Of a stretch of DNA of 64,000 nt, positions 27,549-36,781 are shown in pieces. Below the pieces are notes generated by a model. That model was not told the DNA's origin. It saw only the letters and a list, made by a program, of their open reading frames with translations, and did not search any database. Made by a program: the position numbers and the translations under genes. Source of the DNA: Chryseobacterium sp. JJR-5R (lineage in GTDB: Bacteria > Bacteroidota > Bacteroidia > Flavobacteriales > Weeksellaceae); contig NZ_CP139137.1 in assembly GCF_034047335.1 (NCBI RefSeq), positions 4,030,001 through 4,094,000 of the forward strand, given 5' to 3'. Every line of letters starts with the position of its first letter. The stretch's first letter is position 1.

Positions 27549-28610
27549 ATGCAAAAACGCGCATCTGTTGCAGCTGCTATTCTTTTTTCAACATTTCTTT
27601 ATTCCCAGGTAGGGATTAATAATCAGACGCCTAAAGCCACACTGGATGTGGCAGCGAAAAACAATAACGGGACCACACCTGAAGGGCTTATTCCACCAAG
27701 GCTTACCGGAGACCAGATGAGATCTGCCGACGGACAGTATGGGACCGATCAGACCGGAGCTGTTATTTATGCTACTGCTGCCATTACTAACGCCAGTACC
27801 AAAACTGCCAACATCAATTCTGCAGGGTATTATTATTTTGACGGAAGCCTATGGCAGAAGCTCGGAAGGACTTACACTGCCGGCAACGGAATTTCCCTGG
27901 CAGGAAGTGAGGCACGCCTCGGAGGCAGCCTTTCCCAACCCACTACGGTTTCCAACAACGGAAACGCCCTGAATATTGCAGGGTCTGCCTCTACCACTAC
28001 TTTTGACCAGGCAGGAAATATTGGGATCGGAATTCCATCGCCTTCACAGCCGCTGGATGTTAACGGCACTGCCCGTCTCCGCGAAATCCCTTCTGCCGGA
28101 GGTACTGTTATGCTAACAGCTGATAATAACGGGGTCATCCGGAAACAGGCACTTCCTACCACTTCGGCACCCGTAATACAAGCCAGTGTATCCAGTATCG
28201 GGGCAAACCTTAATTCAACCAACTGGGCTGATTACAATTATACAGGGACTACCATTACCATCCCTGCTAACAGCAAGTACATCGTTAATACAACGCAGCT
28301 CGTTACCAATTTCACAATTATGCCTGCCGGCCAGTCTATATGGCTCCGAAGCACTTTTTCAGACAGTCCGGCTGCCTTTAATTTCAGTCCGGATATTGTA
28401 GGTTCAAGGCTGATGAGCGGTATATGGGGCACGTCTTCGAGATTCGGCCTTCTTTCAGGTGCTGTCATCCTTAACAATACTTCTTCCAGTGCCAAAACCT
28501 ATTACTACTGGGCAGGACAAGTAGATAATAACGGATATACCGGGACAATTGACAATTTCGGAGGCAGCTCATGGGCAGAGAACCAAATGTATGCGATTCC
28601 TATTAATTAA
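27549..28610 (+). CDS. Secreted repetitive surface protein of unknown function
   Basis: This 353-residue protein has a signal peptide (MQKRASVAAAILFSTFLYSQ). The mature part begins VGINNQTPKATLDVAAKN and later has IGIGIPSPSQPLDVNGTARL. These VGI(N/G)xxxPxxxLDV units resemble the trimeric, tail-fibre-like repeats common in flavobacterial surface proteins. The C-terminal ~140 residues are beta-rich with no motif I know, and there is no T9SS sorting domain. The composition is rich in G, S, T, N and A. It has its own terminator downstream. Export is well supported by the sequence; function is not. Confidence 0.7.
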   Translation: MQKRASVAAAILFSTFLYSQVGINNQTPKATLDVAAKNNNGTTPEGLIPPRLTGDQMRSADGQYGTDQTGAVIYATAAITNASTKTANINSAGYYYFDGSLWQKLGRTYTAGNGISLAGSEARLGGSLSQPTTVSNNGNALNIAGSASTTTFDQAGNIGIGIPSPSQPLDVNGTARLREIPSAGGTVMLTADNNGVIRKQALPTTSAPVIQASVSSIGANLNSTNWADYNYTGTTITIPANSKYIVNTTQLVTNFTIMPAGQSIWLRSTFSDSPAAFNFSPDIVGSRLMSGIWGTSSRFGLLSGAVILNNTSSSAKTYYYWAGQVDNNGYTGTIDNFGGSSWAENQMYAIPIN

Positions 28611-28696
28611 CAATTAATCAAAGCCTTACGATACAGCTGCTATTAAATATTTTTTTAAATTTTAAGTAACTGTACCGAATTATTTTCATAATCTGA

Positions 28697-28720
28697 AAAC
28701 TCATCATTTCTGATGGGTTT
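28697..28720 (+). terminator. Intrinsic terminator
   Basis: AAACTCATCA / TGATGGGTTT pairs with one wobble around a TTTC loop and is followed by TTTATTTT. It ends the transcript of the secreted repetitive protein gene. Confidence 0.75.
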
Positions 28721-28727
28721 TTTATTT

Positions 28728-28735
28728 TACTTTTG
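28728..28735 (+). promoter_or_regulatory. Promoter -7 element with very short leader
   Basis: TACTTTTG matches TAnnTTTG. The GTG start lies 17 nt further on, giving a leader of about 10 nt. Confidence 0.45.
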
Positions 28736-28751
28736 CAGAAACTTTTAGCAG

Positions 28752-30026
28752 GTGTCAAAGTTCAAAACAAAATTCATTCAATTTTTTAAATTAATTTTCC
28801 CGTCAACAGGACTTGAACTGGTGGTTTTCCTTTTCTTTCTGGTTATTTACGGATATTTAGGTTCATACATTGCCATCCATCATAAAATTATTTTTGACAG
28901 CAGGATTCCCTGGGATGCGTATTTCAGCTTTGATAACAAATCAATCGTCCTGACCGGCGGAAGTTTTGAAAGGCATCCGCTCTCCTATTATTTCTTCAAC
29001 TGGATCCGTGAGCTGGCCCTGCTGTTTTCGGATGGGAAAATGGATGGGAATTTCAGGTTTGCCCTGGCCTGGTTCAGCAATATTGCGGTAAGCCTGAGCG
29101 TACTTCAGGTTTTTAAATACCTGAAAAACATTATTCAGCTGCCTTTAGGTATCAATATTGTACTGATCCTTTTTTTCGGGTCATTTTCCACCACCATCCT
29201 GCTCTCCTTTACCCCGGAAAATTTTACATACACCTTTTTTTTACTCACTTTATTCAATCATTACTCTGCCATAAAGCTGAAAAAAGAAGAAAAGATTCCG
29301 GCACTTGCGCTTGTCTTTTCAGGAGTTACCGTTGGAGGTTTAACCGTAACTAATATTGTCAAGATTTTTATTCCTGTGCTGTTTGAAAAAGGATTGTTTA
29401 AAAACCTGAAGAAATTCGGCAATGCGGCATTCAGAGTTGCCCTCACCTGTATCTGCTTCGTATTGTTATATTTAAACCGCATTGATTTTAAGTACCAGAA
29501 TATCTTCAGCAAAACAAGCGAACAGTACGAAAAATTTTCAAACGCCAGGTCAACGCCGGTCTGGGATATGGTTTCTTCCTACTTTTTCGGCGGCAACATC
29601 CTGTTTTCAAACTTTATCATCCGCGATAAACACAACATGAAAGGTTTTGAATACAAAGGCATTATCATGGATGTGTATTCATCCTGGATTCCTTATCTCT
29701 TTATTGCTGTGCTTCTGGGACTTATCCTCTGGAGTTACTATAAAAATTTTAACAACAGACTCGTTCAGGTGGTTATGATTTCTCTTTTTGTGGACATCAT
29801 CATCCACTGCATCATGAAGTTCGGAATCCACACCTCTTACATTTATGGCGGGCACTTTGTTTTTGTGTATCCGATGCTGTTGGGATGGTTGTTTTACGCT
29901 TACAGAGAATCACCGAAGCTGTTATCCTTACTTACTGCTGTGATCTGTATCTTATTCGTTTATTTGGGGACAAATAACTACATCAGAATGACGGAGTTTT
30001 TCTGGTTCTTAAACAACTATTACTAA
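28752..30026 (+). CDS. Polytopic inner membrane protein of unknown function
   Basis: This 424-residue protein begins at a GTG. An in-frame TAG at 28746-28748 rules out anything earlier, and the next in-frame ATG would remove the first membrane segments. There are about nine to ten hydrophobic helices, for example LELVVFLFFLVIYGYLGSYI, IVLILFFGSFSTTILLSF and LLSLLTAVICILFVYLG. The overall layout, with a conserved-looking RIPWDAYFSFD loop after the first helix, resembles GT-C glycosyltransferase-like or DUF6080-type proteins of flavobacteria. I could not identify catalytic residues. It is a monocistronic gene with a promoter element close to the start. Confidence 0.7.
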   Translation: MSKFKTKFIQFFKLIFPSTGLELVVFLFFLVIYGYLGSYIAIHHKIIFDSRIPWDAYFSFDNKSIVLTGGSFERHPLSYYFFNWIRELALLFSDGKMDGNFRFALAWFSNIAVSLSVLQVFKYLKNIIQLPLGINIVLILFFGSFSTTILLSFTPENFTYTFFLLTLFNHYSAIKLKKEEKIPALALVFSGVTVGGLTVTNIVKIFIPVLFEKGLFKNLKKFGNAAFRVALTCICFVLLYLNRIDFKYQNIFSKTSEQYEKFSNARSTPVWDMVSSYFFGGNILFSNFIIRDKHNMKGFEYKGIIMDVYSSWIPYLFIAVLLGLILWSYYKNFNNRLVQVVMISLFVDIIIHCIMKFGIHTSYIYGGHFVFVYPMLLGWLFYAYRESPKLLSLLTAVICILFVYLGTNNYIRMTEFFWFLNNYY

Positions 30027-30078
30027 GTAATTATCTATCTAAAATACCATAAGAACTAGCCTTTAAATAGATAATTAC
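30027..30078. repeat. Long AT-rich inverted repeat directly after a stop codon
   Basis: Arms of 17 nt (30027-30043 and 30062-30078) pair with one mismatch around an 18-nt loop. The repeat starts immediately after the TAA of the polytopic protein gene. It may protect the mRNA 3' end or help termination. Confidence 0.6.
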
Positions 30079-30137
30079 AGGCAATGTATACAATTTAGTG
30101 ATAAAAACTTCAAGCCCGGACCACCTGTATTCAAAAT

Positions 30138-30166
30138 AAAAGCTGAGAATGAATTTCTCAGCTTTT
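30138..30166. terminator. Bidirectional terminator
   Basis: A 12-bp stem AAAAGCTGAGAA / TTCTCAGCTTTT with a 5-nt loop lies between convergent genes. T-rich sequence follows on the plus strand, and ATTTTGAAT on the minus strand. Confidence 0.8.
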
Positions 30167-30187
30167 CTGTTTTATATGGTATCAATT

Positions 30188-30727
30188 CTATTTTGCTTCC
30201 GCACAGAAAATCCTGTATTGTACCGGAATGGCAGATTTAAAATATTCCCTCACCCTAGAAAGATCAGAAGATGCACTCTGTTTGGTAAAATAACTGCCCG
30301 CCAAAATTTTATAATTGGGTCTCAGCGAAGCATCGGTTTCTACTTTGAGGTTCGGAAACCTCTTTCTGAAATAGGATTTCACTTCATTCGCTTCTTCATT
30401 ACTTTTTACCGTGGTAATCTGTATTTTGTACCCTAAGATTCTTGGATTTTTCCTGCAGATTTCTGAATTGGTAAGTTCTCTGCTGGGAACATAAATCTTT
30501 GCAGGCCTGGAAGATACATAATAATCGTCATCATCCCTGGATGGTACGGCAACTGCCGTTCTGGTACACTTGTCTTCAATACTTTCCAGCGATGCATTCA
30601 CCTTAGAATCCATGGTGATCATAAGTTCAGTCCCTGCCAGAGTATCTCTTTTTACAATCTGTTGTGCATCAATACGATAAAATGCAAATAGAAAGAGTAT
30701 CGAAAATATTTTGATAAATTTTTTCAT
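30188..30727 (-). CDS. SPOR-like domain secreted protein
   Basis: This 179-residue protein has a signal peptide (MKKFIKIFSILFLFAFYRIDAQ). The C-terminal ~75 residues, from LGYKIQITTVKSNEEANEVK to AIPVQYRIFCAEAK, show the pattern of a SPOR domain (Q-[IV]-x-[ST]... then PNYKILAGSY). SPOR domains bind denuded glycan strands of peptidoglycan at division sites. The middle part is polar and probably unstructured. A TAAATTTG element sits 15 nt upstream of the ATG. A role in envelope or division is inferred from the domain only. Confidence 0.8.
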   Translation of the reverse strand: MKKFIKIFSILFLFAFYRIDAQQIVKRDTLAGTELMITMDSKVNASLESIEDKCTRTAVAVPSRDDDDYYVSSRPAKIYVPSRELTNSEICRKNPRILGYKIQITTVKSNEEANEVKSYFRKRFPNLKVETDASLRPNYKILAGSYFTKQSASSDLSRVREYFKSAIPVQYRIFCAEAK

Positions 30728-30742
30728 TTAAACTTGTTTCGG

Positions 30743-30750
30743 CAAATTTA
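30743..30750 (-). promoter_or_regulatory. Promoter -7 element for the SPOR gene
   Basis: The minus strand reads TAAATTTG, matching TAnnTTTG, about 15 nt from the start codon. Confidence 0.45.
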
Positions 30751-30857
30751 GGCAAATTAAAAAATTATACCAAACAGAGTTATTTAGAATCAATACAAAT
30801 TAAACTTAAATGACATTTTCCCCTTTGCATATGCCGTTAAATTGGTGTTAAAAATAT

Positions 30858-30865
30858 TATTTTTG
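30858..30865 (+). promoter_or_regulatory. Promoter -7 element for the act operon
   Basis: TATTTTTG matches TAnnTTTG and predicts a leader of about 40 nt before the actA ATG. A TTG occurs only 12 nt upstream, so a -33 box is not clear. Confidence 0.5.
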
Positions 30866-30873
30866 CGGGATTG

Positions 30874-30887
30874 ATTGAATGTTCAAT
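30874..30887. promoter_or_regulatory. Palindrome at the act operon transcription start
   Basis: ATTGAA-TG-TTCAAT is a perfect 14-nt inverted repeat a few bases after the predicted transcription start, so it could be an operator. No binding protein can be named. Confidence 0.35.
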
Positions 30888-30911
30888 ATTTACTAACATA
30901 AGATAATTTAA

Positions 30912-32276
30912 ATGATTAGTTGGAGAAAGCATTATAGAAAAACGTTGATTGCAATAGGCTTATTGTTATCAACCAGTGCTTCAATTTACGGGCAAGAAGG
31001 CGATCCGAACAATGGTGAGAAACTTTTCAAAGCAAATTGTACAGCATGCCACGCACTAGACAAACAGGTTGTAGGGCCGCCGCTTAAAGGGGTTGTAGAA
31101 CGGGTAAAGACAGAGGGTGGCGTGGATACAGACTGGCTTCACAAGTGGATCAAGGATAACAAATCTCTGAGAGCTTCCGGAGATAAGTACGCCAATGAAA
31201 TTTTTGAGAAATACAACAAGACTGAGATGCAGGTCTTTCCAAATCTTACCGATAAGGATATTGATGACATCTTAGCTTACACCACTAATCCCCCTGCTGC
31301 ACCTGCCGCTGATGAAAAGAAAACAACAGCAGAAACGGCAACCGCAACCGCAGCTCCGGCAAACAGTTCTACGACAACAAACGTAGTGATTATTTCACTT
31401 TTGGCCATTGCCGCTTTATTGGTATGGATCTTAATAAAACTGAGACAGCTTGTTAAGCTGGGACAGTCTGAAGAATTGGCCGGGCTTAACGAATCAAGGG
31501 TTAAATCATTCAGTGAAATCTATGAGAAATACCATTATATCGGTAAGGGAATAATTGCCATCCTTGCGCTTCTGGCTGCCTACGGAGTTTGGAACTGGAT
31601 CATGTGGATCGGGGTTTACAAAGGATATAAACCGGAACAGCCGATTTATTTCTCCCATAAAATTCACGCCGGGGAACAGAAGATCGACTGTCAGCTTTGT
31701 CACTCCAGTGCCAAATACGGAAAAGTATCTGAAATCCCTTCTATGAATGTTTGTATGAACTGCCACAGAACAATTTCCGAGTACAATGCAGAACACTACA
31801 TGGAACCAGGAAAAGACAAGGCATTCTATGACGGGGAAATCCAGAAGATCTATGCTGCTACAGGATGGAATTCTGAGAAACAGCAGTACACAGGGAAAAC
31901 CCAGCCGGTTGAATGGACAAGAATCCACAACATGCCGGATTTCGTTTACTTTAACCACTCACAGCACGTGGTGGCCGGTGAACAGGCAATCATCAATTCT
32001 TTCAATAAAAAGAACCCTGACAACAAAATAGACGTTGTTTGTAAAGCATGTCACGGAAAAATAGATACAATGAATGTTGTTCAGATGGCCAATGACTTCA
32101 CAATGGGATGGTGTATCGAGTGCCACAGAACGACTGAAGTTGATATGAACAACGGTTATAATAAAGAATACTTCAAGAATCTACATGACAAATTGAAAAA
32201 ACAATACCCTAAAGATGGTGGTAAGATTACTGTAGATGCAATTGGAGGTCTTGAATGTGGTAAATGTCATTATTAA
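30912..32276 (+). CDS. actA: Alternative complex III multihaem cytochrome c subunit ActA, with extra N-terminal cytochrome c domain
   Basis: ActA is the periplasmic multihaem subunit of the quinol:electron-acceptor oxidoreductase ACIII. The 454 residues hold six CxxCH haem-binding motifs: CTACH (43-47), CQLCH (260), CMNCH (281), CKACH (377), CIECH (401) and CGKCH (449). Order: signal peptide (1-28), class I cytochrome c domain (about 32-120), an alanine/threonine/proline linker, two transmembrane helices (about 156-176 and 208-232), then the five-haem domain. Both haem parts would face the periplasm. The last five motifs match the classic pentahaem ActA; the first is an additional module. First gene of the act operon. 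Confidence 0.93.
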   Translation: MISWRKHYRKTLIAIGLLLSTSASIYGQEGDPNNGEKLFKANCTACHALDKQVVGPPLKGVVERVKTEGGVDTDWLHKWIKDNKSLRASGDKYANEIFEKYNKTEMQVFPNLTDKDIDDILAYTTNPPAAPAADEKKTTAETATATAAPANSSTTTNVVIISLLAIAALLVWILIKLRQLVKLGQSEELAGLNESRVKSFSEIYEKYHYIGKGIIAILALLAAYGVWNWIMWIGVYKGYKPEQPIYFSHKIHAGEQKIDCQLCHSSAKYGKVSEIPSMNVCMNCHRTISEYNAEHYMEPGKDKAFYDGEIQKIYAATGWNSEKQQYTGKTQPVEWTRIHNMPDFVYFNHSQHVVAGEQAIINSFNKKNPDNKIDVVCKACHGKIDTMNVVQMANDFTMGWCIECHRTTEVDMNNGYNKEYFKNLHDKLKKQYPKDGGKITVDAIGGLECGKCHY

Positions 32277-32298
32277 TAACTAAAAATTAGAAGTATAA

Positions 32299-35200
32299 AT
32301 GGCTTCAAACAAAATACAATTTAGAAGTATTCACGAACTTAAAGATCCGGCTTTAAACAATAAGCTGGCTCAGAAAGAGTTCCAGGAAGAAATTCCGGTA
32401 GAAGATTTCCTTGGAGATGCTGAACAGAATGGTTCAGCTACTTCAAGAAGGGATTTCTTAAAATTATTAGGTTTCTCTACAGCTGCAGTTACGCTGGCTG
32501 CATGTGAAGCTCCGGTAATTAAAACAATCCCTTATGTGGTAAAACCGCATGATATTATCCCGGGGATCCCGAATTATTACGCTTCAACATATTTCGACGG
32601 TTTTGATTTTGCAAGTGTTCTGGTAAAGACACGTGAAGGAAGACCGATTAAAATTGAGCCGAACCTGGCTGCCGGGGATTTGGGAAAAACAAGCGCAAGA
32701 ACTCAGGCAAGTGTACTTTCTCTTTATGATAACGATAAAGTAAAACAGCCGAAATTTGAAGGTAAAGACGAAACTTTCGATAAAGTAGACAGCTTTGTCA
32801 TCAAAGGACTGGAAGAAGCCAACGCGGCAGGTAAGAGAATCGTGTTATTATCACATTCTTATGCTTCCCCTACTTTCAAGAAATTATTTGCTGAATTTAA
32901 AGCTAAATATCCGACAGCAGAATTAGTAACCTATGATGCTTTCCCATACGCTGCGGCTTTAGATGCGGCACAGGAAGTTTTCGGAACAAGAGCATTGCCG
33001 GTATATGACCTTAGAGGGACAGAATTGGTAGTTGGGTTCCAGGCTGATTTCCTGGGAGATTACAATGCAGCAAGCCTTGAATCTTCTTACGCAGCAGCAA
33101 GAAAGCCGGGAGCCAATATGTTAAGACATATCCAGGTAGAATCCAATATGTCTTTAACAGGAGCCAATGCAGATTCAAGAGTAAGGTTGAAGCCAAGCCA
33201 GGTTAATAAGACATTGGTGGAAGTTTACAACGCTGTTGTTGGCGGAGGAACTGCTGATAAGGCAGCTTCGGAAATCGCAAAAGAACTTCAGGCAAAAGGA
33301 AGCAAAGCAGTCGTTTTTGCAGACAGCTCTAAAGGTGCTCAGGTACTTGCCCATTTAATTAACCAGAAATTAGGATCCGTTGCTTTCACAGGCAAAGCCA
33401 ACTTCTTAAAAGATTTCGACAAGGCAAGATTCCAGGAATTCTTAGGATGGGTAAATGCAGGTCAGGTGGGTGTATTGATTACCAACAACGTAGACCCGAT
33501 TTATTCTTACCATAAAGGTGAAGACTTTAAAAAGTCTCTGGCAAAAGTTCCTTATGTAATTGCGGTAGCCGATAAGAAAAATGAAATGTACAGGGCAGCG
33601 AAAGCTGTAATTCCTGTAGCCAACTGGCTGGAATCATGGGGTGATATGGAACCTCAGACAGGCGTATATTCATTAATGCAGCCTACCATCCAGAAAATAT
33701 ACAAATCAAGACAGATTGAAGAATCTCTACTGGTTTGGAAAAATGGTAAAAACAATGCGGCCAACAATTATTACGATTATTTAAAAGCAAGCGCTTCTTC
33801 CGTTTTAGGAGCTACTTCTTTCAATAAAGCTTTATATAATGGGATCAATGTTTCTCCAAATACTACGGCATTGTCTTATGCAGGAGGAAACGCTGCGCAG
33901 GCAGTAGCTGAATTGGGAGCTTTCAAAGCTTCTGACTTAGAGTTGGTACTGTATACAAAAACTGCAATGGGAGACGGTACCCAGGCCAATAACCCTTGGC
34001 TTCAGGAATTACCGGATCCGTTGACAAGAATGTCATGGGATAATTACCTGACGGTTTCTCCTAAGGATGCAGAAAGATTGGGACTTGAAAACGATCTCAA
34101 TGCAAGGATGCAGCTTGACGGTTCTATTGTGAACCTAACGGTAAACGGAGTTACTGTAAAGGATGTCCCTGTGTTCATCCAGCCGGGCCAGGCAGAAGGA
34201 TCAGTAGGTCTTGCGCTTGGATACGGTAAGAAAAATTCAGGAGCTACGGCTGATACAGGAGTAAATGCTTATCCTTTGTTTGACGGTTCCAACCTGGCGG
34301 TTTCTAATGTTAAATTAGAGAAAACCGGAGAAGACCACGAATTTGCTGGAATCCAGCTTCAGAATACCTTAATGGGCCGTTATGAAATCGCTAAAGAAGT
34401 TCCTTTGGCTGAATTCTTAAATGTTGATTTTGATGACGAACACAAAGGATGGAACAAGCCTTTGGAGTACCATACCATCAGCGGAGCGCTCCCGGCAAGA
34501 AAGATTGACCTTTGGGATGCTTTCGATGACACGGACGGGCCTCACTTCAACATGTCTGTGGATCTTAACTCATGCACGGGCTGCGGATCTTGTATCATCG
34601 CCTGTCAGGCAGAAAACAACGTTCCTGTCGTAGGTAAAGAAGAGATCAGAATGTCCAGGGATATGTATTGGTTGAGAATTGACCGGTATTATTCTTCCAG
34701 ACAGAAGGTGGAAGTATATGAAGGATTAAAAGAAGGAATGGCTGTACCGGAATTGTACGGTACCGCTTTTGGAGACGGAGGTGCTCTTAACCACCCTGCA
34801 GACAATCCTGATGTCATCTTCCAGCCGGTAATGTGTCAGCACTGTAACCATGCTCCTTGTGAAACGGTATGTCCGGTAGCGGCTACTTCACACGGTAAGC
34901 AGGGGCAGAACCACATGGCTTACAACAGATGTATCGGTACGAGATACTGTGCGAACAACTGTCCGTATAAAGTGAGACGTTTCAACTGGTTTACCTACAA
35001 CTTAAATGACAAGTTTGATTTCAATCAGAATAACGATTTAGGAAGAATGGTACTGAATCCGGATGTAGTGGTAAGAACAAGAGGGGTAATGGAGAAGTGT
35101 TCATTATGTATCCAGATGACCCAGACCACTATTCTTGAAGCGAAGAAAGAGAACCGGGTGGTAAAAGACGGAGAATTCCAGACAGCCTGTTCAAAAGCTT

Positions 35201-35358
35201 GTACTACAGGATCCATCCAGTTCGGAGACATGAATGACAAAGCATCTGAAGTTAGAAAATTATATGCTGACAACAGAAGATATTATTTACTTGAAGAGAT
35301 CGGGACCAAACCAAATGTGTTCTATCATACCAAAGTAAGAAACAGAGTAGAAAAATAA
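32299..35358 (+). CDS. actB: Alternative complex III iron-sulfur/molybdopterin-fold subunit ActB
   Basis: This is the large periplasmic subunit, a fusion of a cofactor-free molybdopterin-oxidoreductase-like domain (about 70-740) with a PsrB-like Fe-S domain (about 750-1000). The N-terminus carries a Tat motif SRRDFLK (49-55) and a lipobox-like LAAC with C69, consistent with Tat export and lipid anchoring. Cluster motifs are C759-x2-C-x2-C-x3-C769, C846-x2-C-x4-C-x3-C858, C878-x5-C-x3-C888 (threonine in place of the second cysteine, as expected for a 3Fe-4S site) and a C-terminal CSLC...CSKAC set. Length 1019. It starts 22 nt after actA. Confidence 0.95.
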   Translation: MASNKIQFRSIHELKDPALNNKLAQKEFQEEIPVEDFLGDAEQNGSATSRRDFLKLLGFSTAAVTLAACEAPVIKTIPYVVKPHDIIPGIPNYYASTYFDGFDFASVLVKTREGRPIKIEPNLAAGDLGKTSARTQASVLSLYDNDKVKQPKFEGKDETFDKVDSFVIKGLEEANAAGKRIVLLSHSYASPTFKKLFAEFKAKYPTAELVTYDAFPYAAALDAAQEVFGTRALPVYDLRGTELVVGFQADFLGDYNAASLESSYAAARKPGANMLRHIQVESNMSLTGANADSRVRLKPSQVNKTLVEVYNAVVGGGTADKAASEIAKELQAKGSKAVVFADSSKGAQVLAHLINQKLGSVAFTGKANFLKDFDKARFQEFLGWVNAGQVGVLITNNVDPIYSYHKGEDFKKSLAKVPYVIAVADKKNEMYRAAKAVIPVANWLESWGDMEPQTGVYSLMQPTIQKIYKSRQIEESLLVWKNGKNNAANNYYDYLKASASSVLGATSFNKALYNGINVSPNTTALSYAGGNAAQAVAELGAFKASDLELVLYTKTAMGDGTQANNPWLQELPDPLTRMSWDNYLTVSPKDAERLGLENDLNARMQLDGSIVNLTVNGVTVKDVPVFIQPGQAEGSVGLALGYGKKNSGATADTGVNAYPLFDGSNLAVSNVKLEKTGEDHEFAGIQLQNTLMGRYEIAKEVPLAEFLNVDFDDEHKGWNKPLEYHTISGALPARKIDLWDAFDDTDGPHFNMSVDLNSCTGCGSCIIACQAENNVPVVGKEEIRMSRDMYWLRIDRYYSSRQKVEVYEGLKEGMAVPELYGTAFGDGGALNHPADNPDVIFQPVMCQHCNHAPCETVCPVAATSHGKQGQNHMAYNRCIGTRYCANNCPYKVRRFNWFTYNLNDKFDFNQNNDLGRMVLNPDVVVRTRGVMEKCSLCIQMTQTTILEAKKENRVVKDGEFQTACSKACTTGSIQFGDMNDKASEVRKLYADNRRYYLLEEIGTKPNVFYHTKVRNRVEK

Positions 35359-35383
35359 AGTTTAAATAATAAATAGGTAAAAA

Positions 35384-36781
35384 ATGTCAGGACATTACGA
35401 AGCTCCGATAAGGGAACCTCTGATTATTGGTCACAAAACTTATCACGATATCACGGAAGATATTGCACGACCTATCGAAGAAAGAGCAGGTAAATTATGG
35501 TGGATTTCACTATACGCAGCCTTAGTTCTATTTCTATACGGATTCGGCTGCATCGCCTACACGATCGGGACAGGTATTGGAGCATGGGGGCTTAACAGAA
35601 CTATTAACTGGGGTTGGGATATTACCAACTTCGTATGGTGGGTAGGTATCGGTCACGCCGGAACCCTAATCTCAGCAGTATTATTATTATTTAGACAGCG
35701 TTGGAGAATGTCTGTAAACCGTTCTGCAGAGGCCATGACGATCTTTGCGGTAGTACAGGCAGCCATCTTCCCGGTAATCCACATGGGTAGGGTTTGGGTA
35801 GGATATTGGGTATTCCCTTTACCAAACCAGTTCGGTTCTCTTTGGGGGAACTTCAACTCTCCCCTGCTTTGGGACGTATTTGCAATCTCTACGTATTTCT
35901 CGGTATCCACTGTATTCTGGTTTATGGGATTGATCCCTGACTTTGCAATGATCAGAGACCGTGCAAAAACACCTTGGACAAAGAAAATCTATACATTCCT
36001 GGCATTCGGCTGGGGTGGTAAAGCAAAACACTGGCAGAGATTTGAAGAATTATCTTTGGTTCTGGCAGGTCTGGCAACACCGCTTGTATTCTCTGTACAC
36101 ACCACCGTATCTTTTGACTTCGCCACTTCGGTAATTAAAGGATGGCACTCTACCATTTACCCTCCTTATTTCGTTGCAGGTGCGATTTTCTCAGGATTCG
36201 CCATGGTACAGACCCTATTGTTAATTGCAAGAAAAGTATGTCACCTTGAAGACTACATTACAATGTATCATATCGAAATCATGAACATTGTAATCATCCT
36301 TACCGGTGGTATGGTAACCGTAGCTTACGCTACAGAATATTTTATCGGATGGTATTCCGGTTCCAGATATGAAGACTTTACCTATCTTTCACCGGGTGCA
36401 GCTGTCGGACCTTACTGGTGGGCTTTCTGGGCATTGATTACGTGTAACCTGATTATCCCTGCCTTATTCTGGTTTAAAAGAATCAGGACCAATATTATTG
36501 CAACATTCATTATTGCACTGATCATCAACATCGGGATGTGGTTCGAGCGTTTTGACATCATCGTAATCAACCTTTCACGAGACTACCTGCCTGGATCTTG
36601 GACCATGTTTAAGCCAACGATTATTGATGTAGGAGTATATTTAGGAACAATCGGGTTCTTCTCTGTATTATTCCTCTTGTATGCAAGAACATTCCCTGTA
36701 ATTGCACAGGCTGAATTAAAATCGATTCTGAAAATCTCAGGTGAAACTTATAAATCAAAAGAAGGAGATGAGCACCACTAA
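35384..36781 (+). CDS. actC: Alternative complex III NrfD/PsrC-type membrane subunit ActC
   Basis: This is an integral membrane quinol-binding subunit of the NrfD/PsrC family with about ten predicted helices in 465 residues. Representative segments are WWISLYAALVLFLYGFGCIAY, IGHAGTLISAVLLLFRQRWR and GVYLGTIGFFSVLFLLYAR. The conserved entry YHDITEDIARPIEERAGKLW precedes helix 1. Conserved histidines and acidic residues within helices could take part in proton transfer (known of the family, not proven here). The 3' end overlaps the actD start by 14 nt, indicating translational coupling. Confidence 0.95.
   Translation: MSGHYEAPIREPLIIGHKTYHDITEDIARPIEERAGKLWWISLYAALVLFLYGFGCIAYTIGTGIGAWGLNRTINWGWDITNFVWWVGIGHAGTLISAVLLLFRQRWRMSVNRSAEAMTIFAVVQAAIFPVIHMGRVWVGYWVFPLPNQFGSLWGNFNSPLLWDVFAISTYFSVSTVFWFMGLIPDFAMIRDRAKTPWTKKIYTFLAFGWGGKAKHWQRFEELSLVLAGLATPLVFSVHTTVSFDFATSVIKGWHSTIYPPYFVAGAIFSGFAMVQTLLLIARKVCHLEDYITMYHIEIMNIVIILTGGMVTVAYATEYFIGWYSGSRYEDFTYLSPGAAVGPYWWAFWALITCNLIIPALFWFKRIRTNIIATFIIALIINIGMWFERFDIIVINLSRDYLPGSWTMFKPTIIDVGVYLGTIGFFSVLFLLYARTFPVIAQAELKSILKISGETYKSKEGDEHH

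Noticed and set aside
31506..31958. 150-codon minus-strand frame opposite actA
   Set aside because: It is antisense to a gene with six haem motifs in frame, and no independent start signal is seen.
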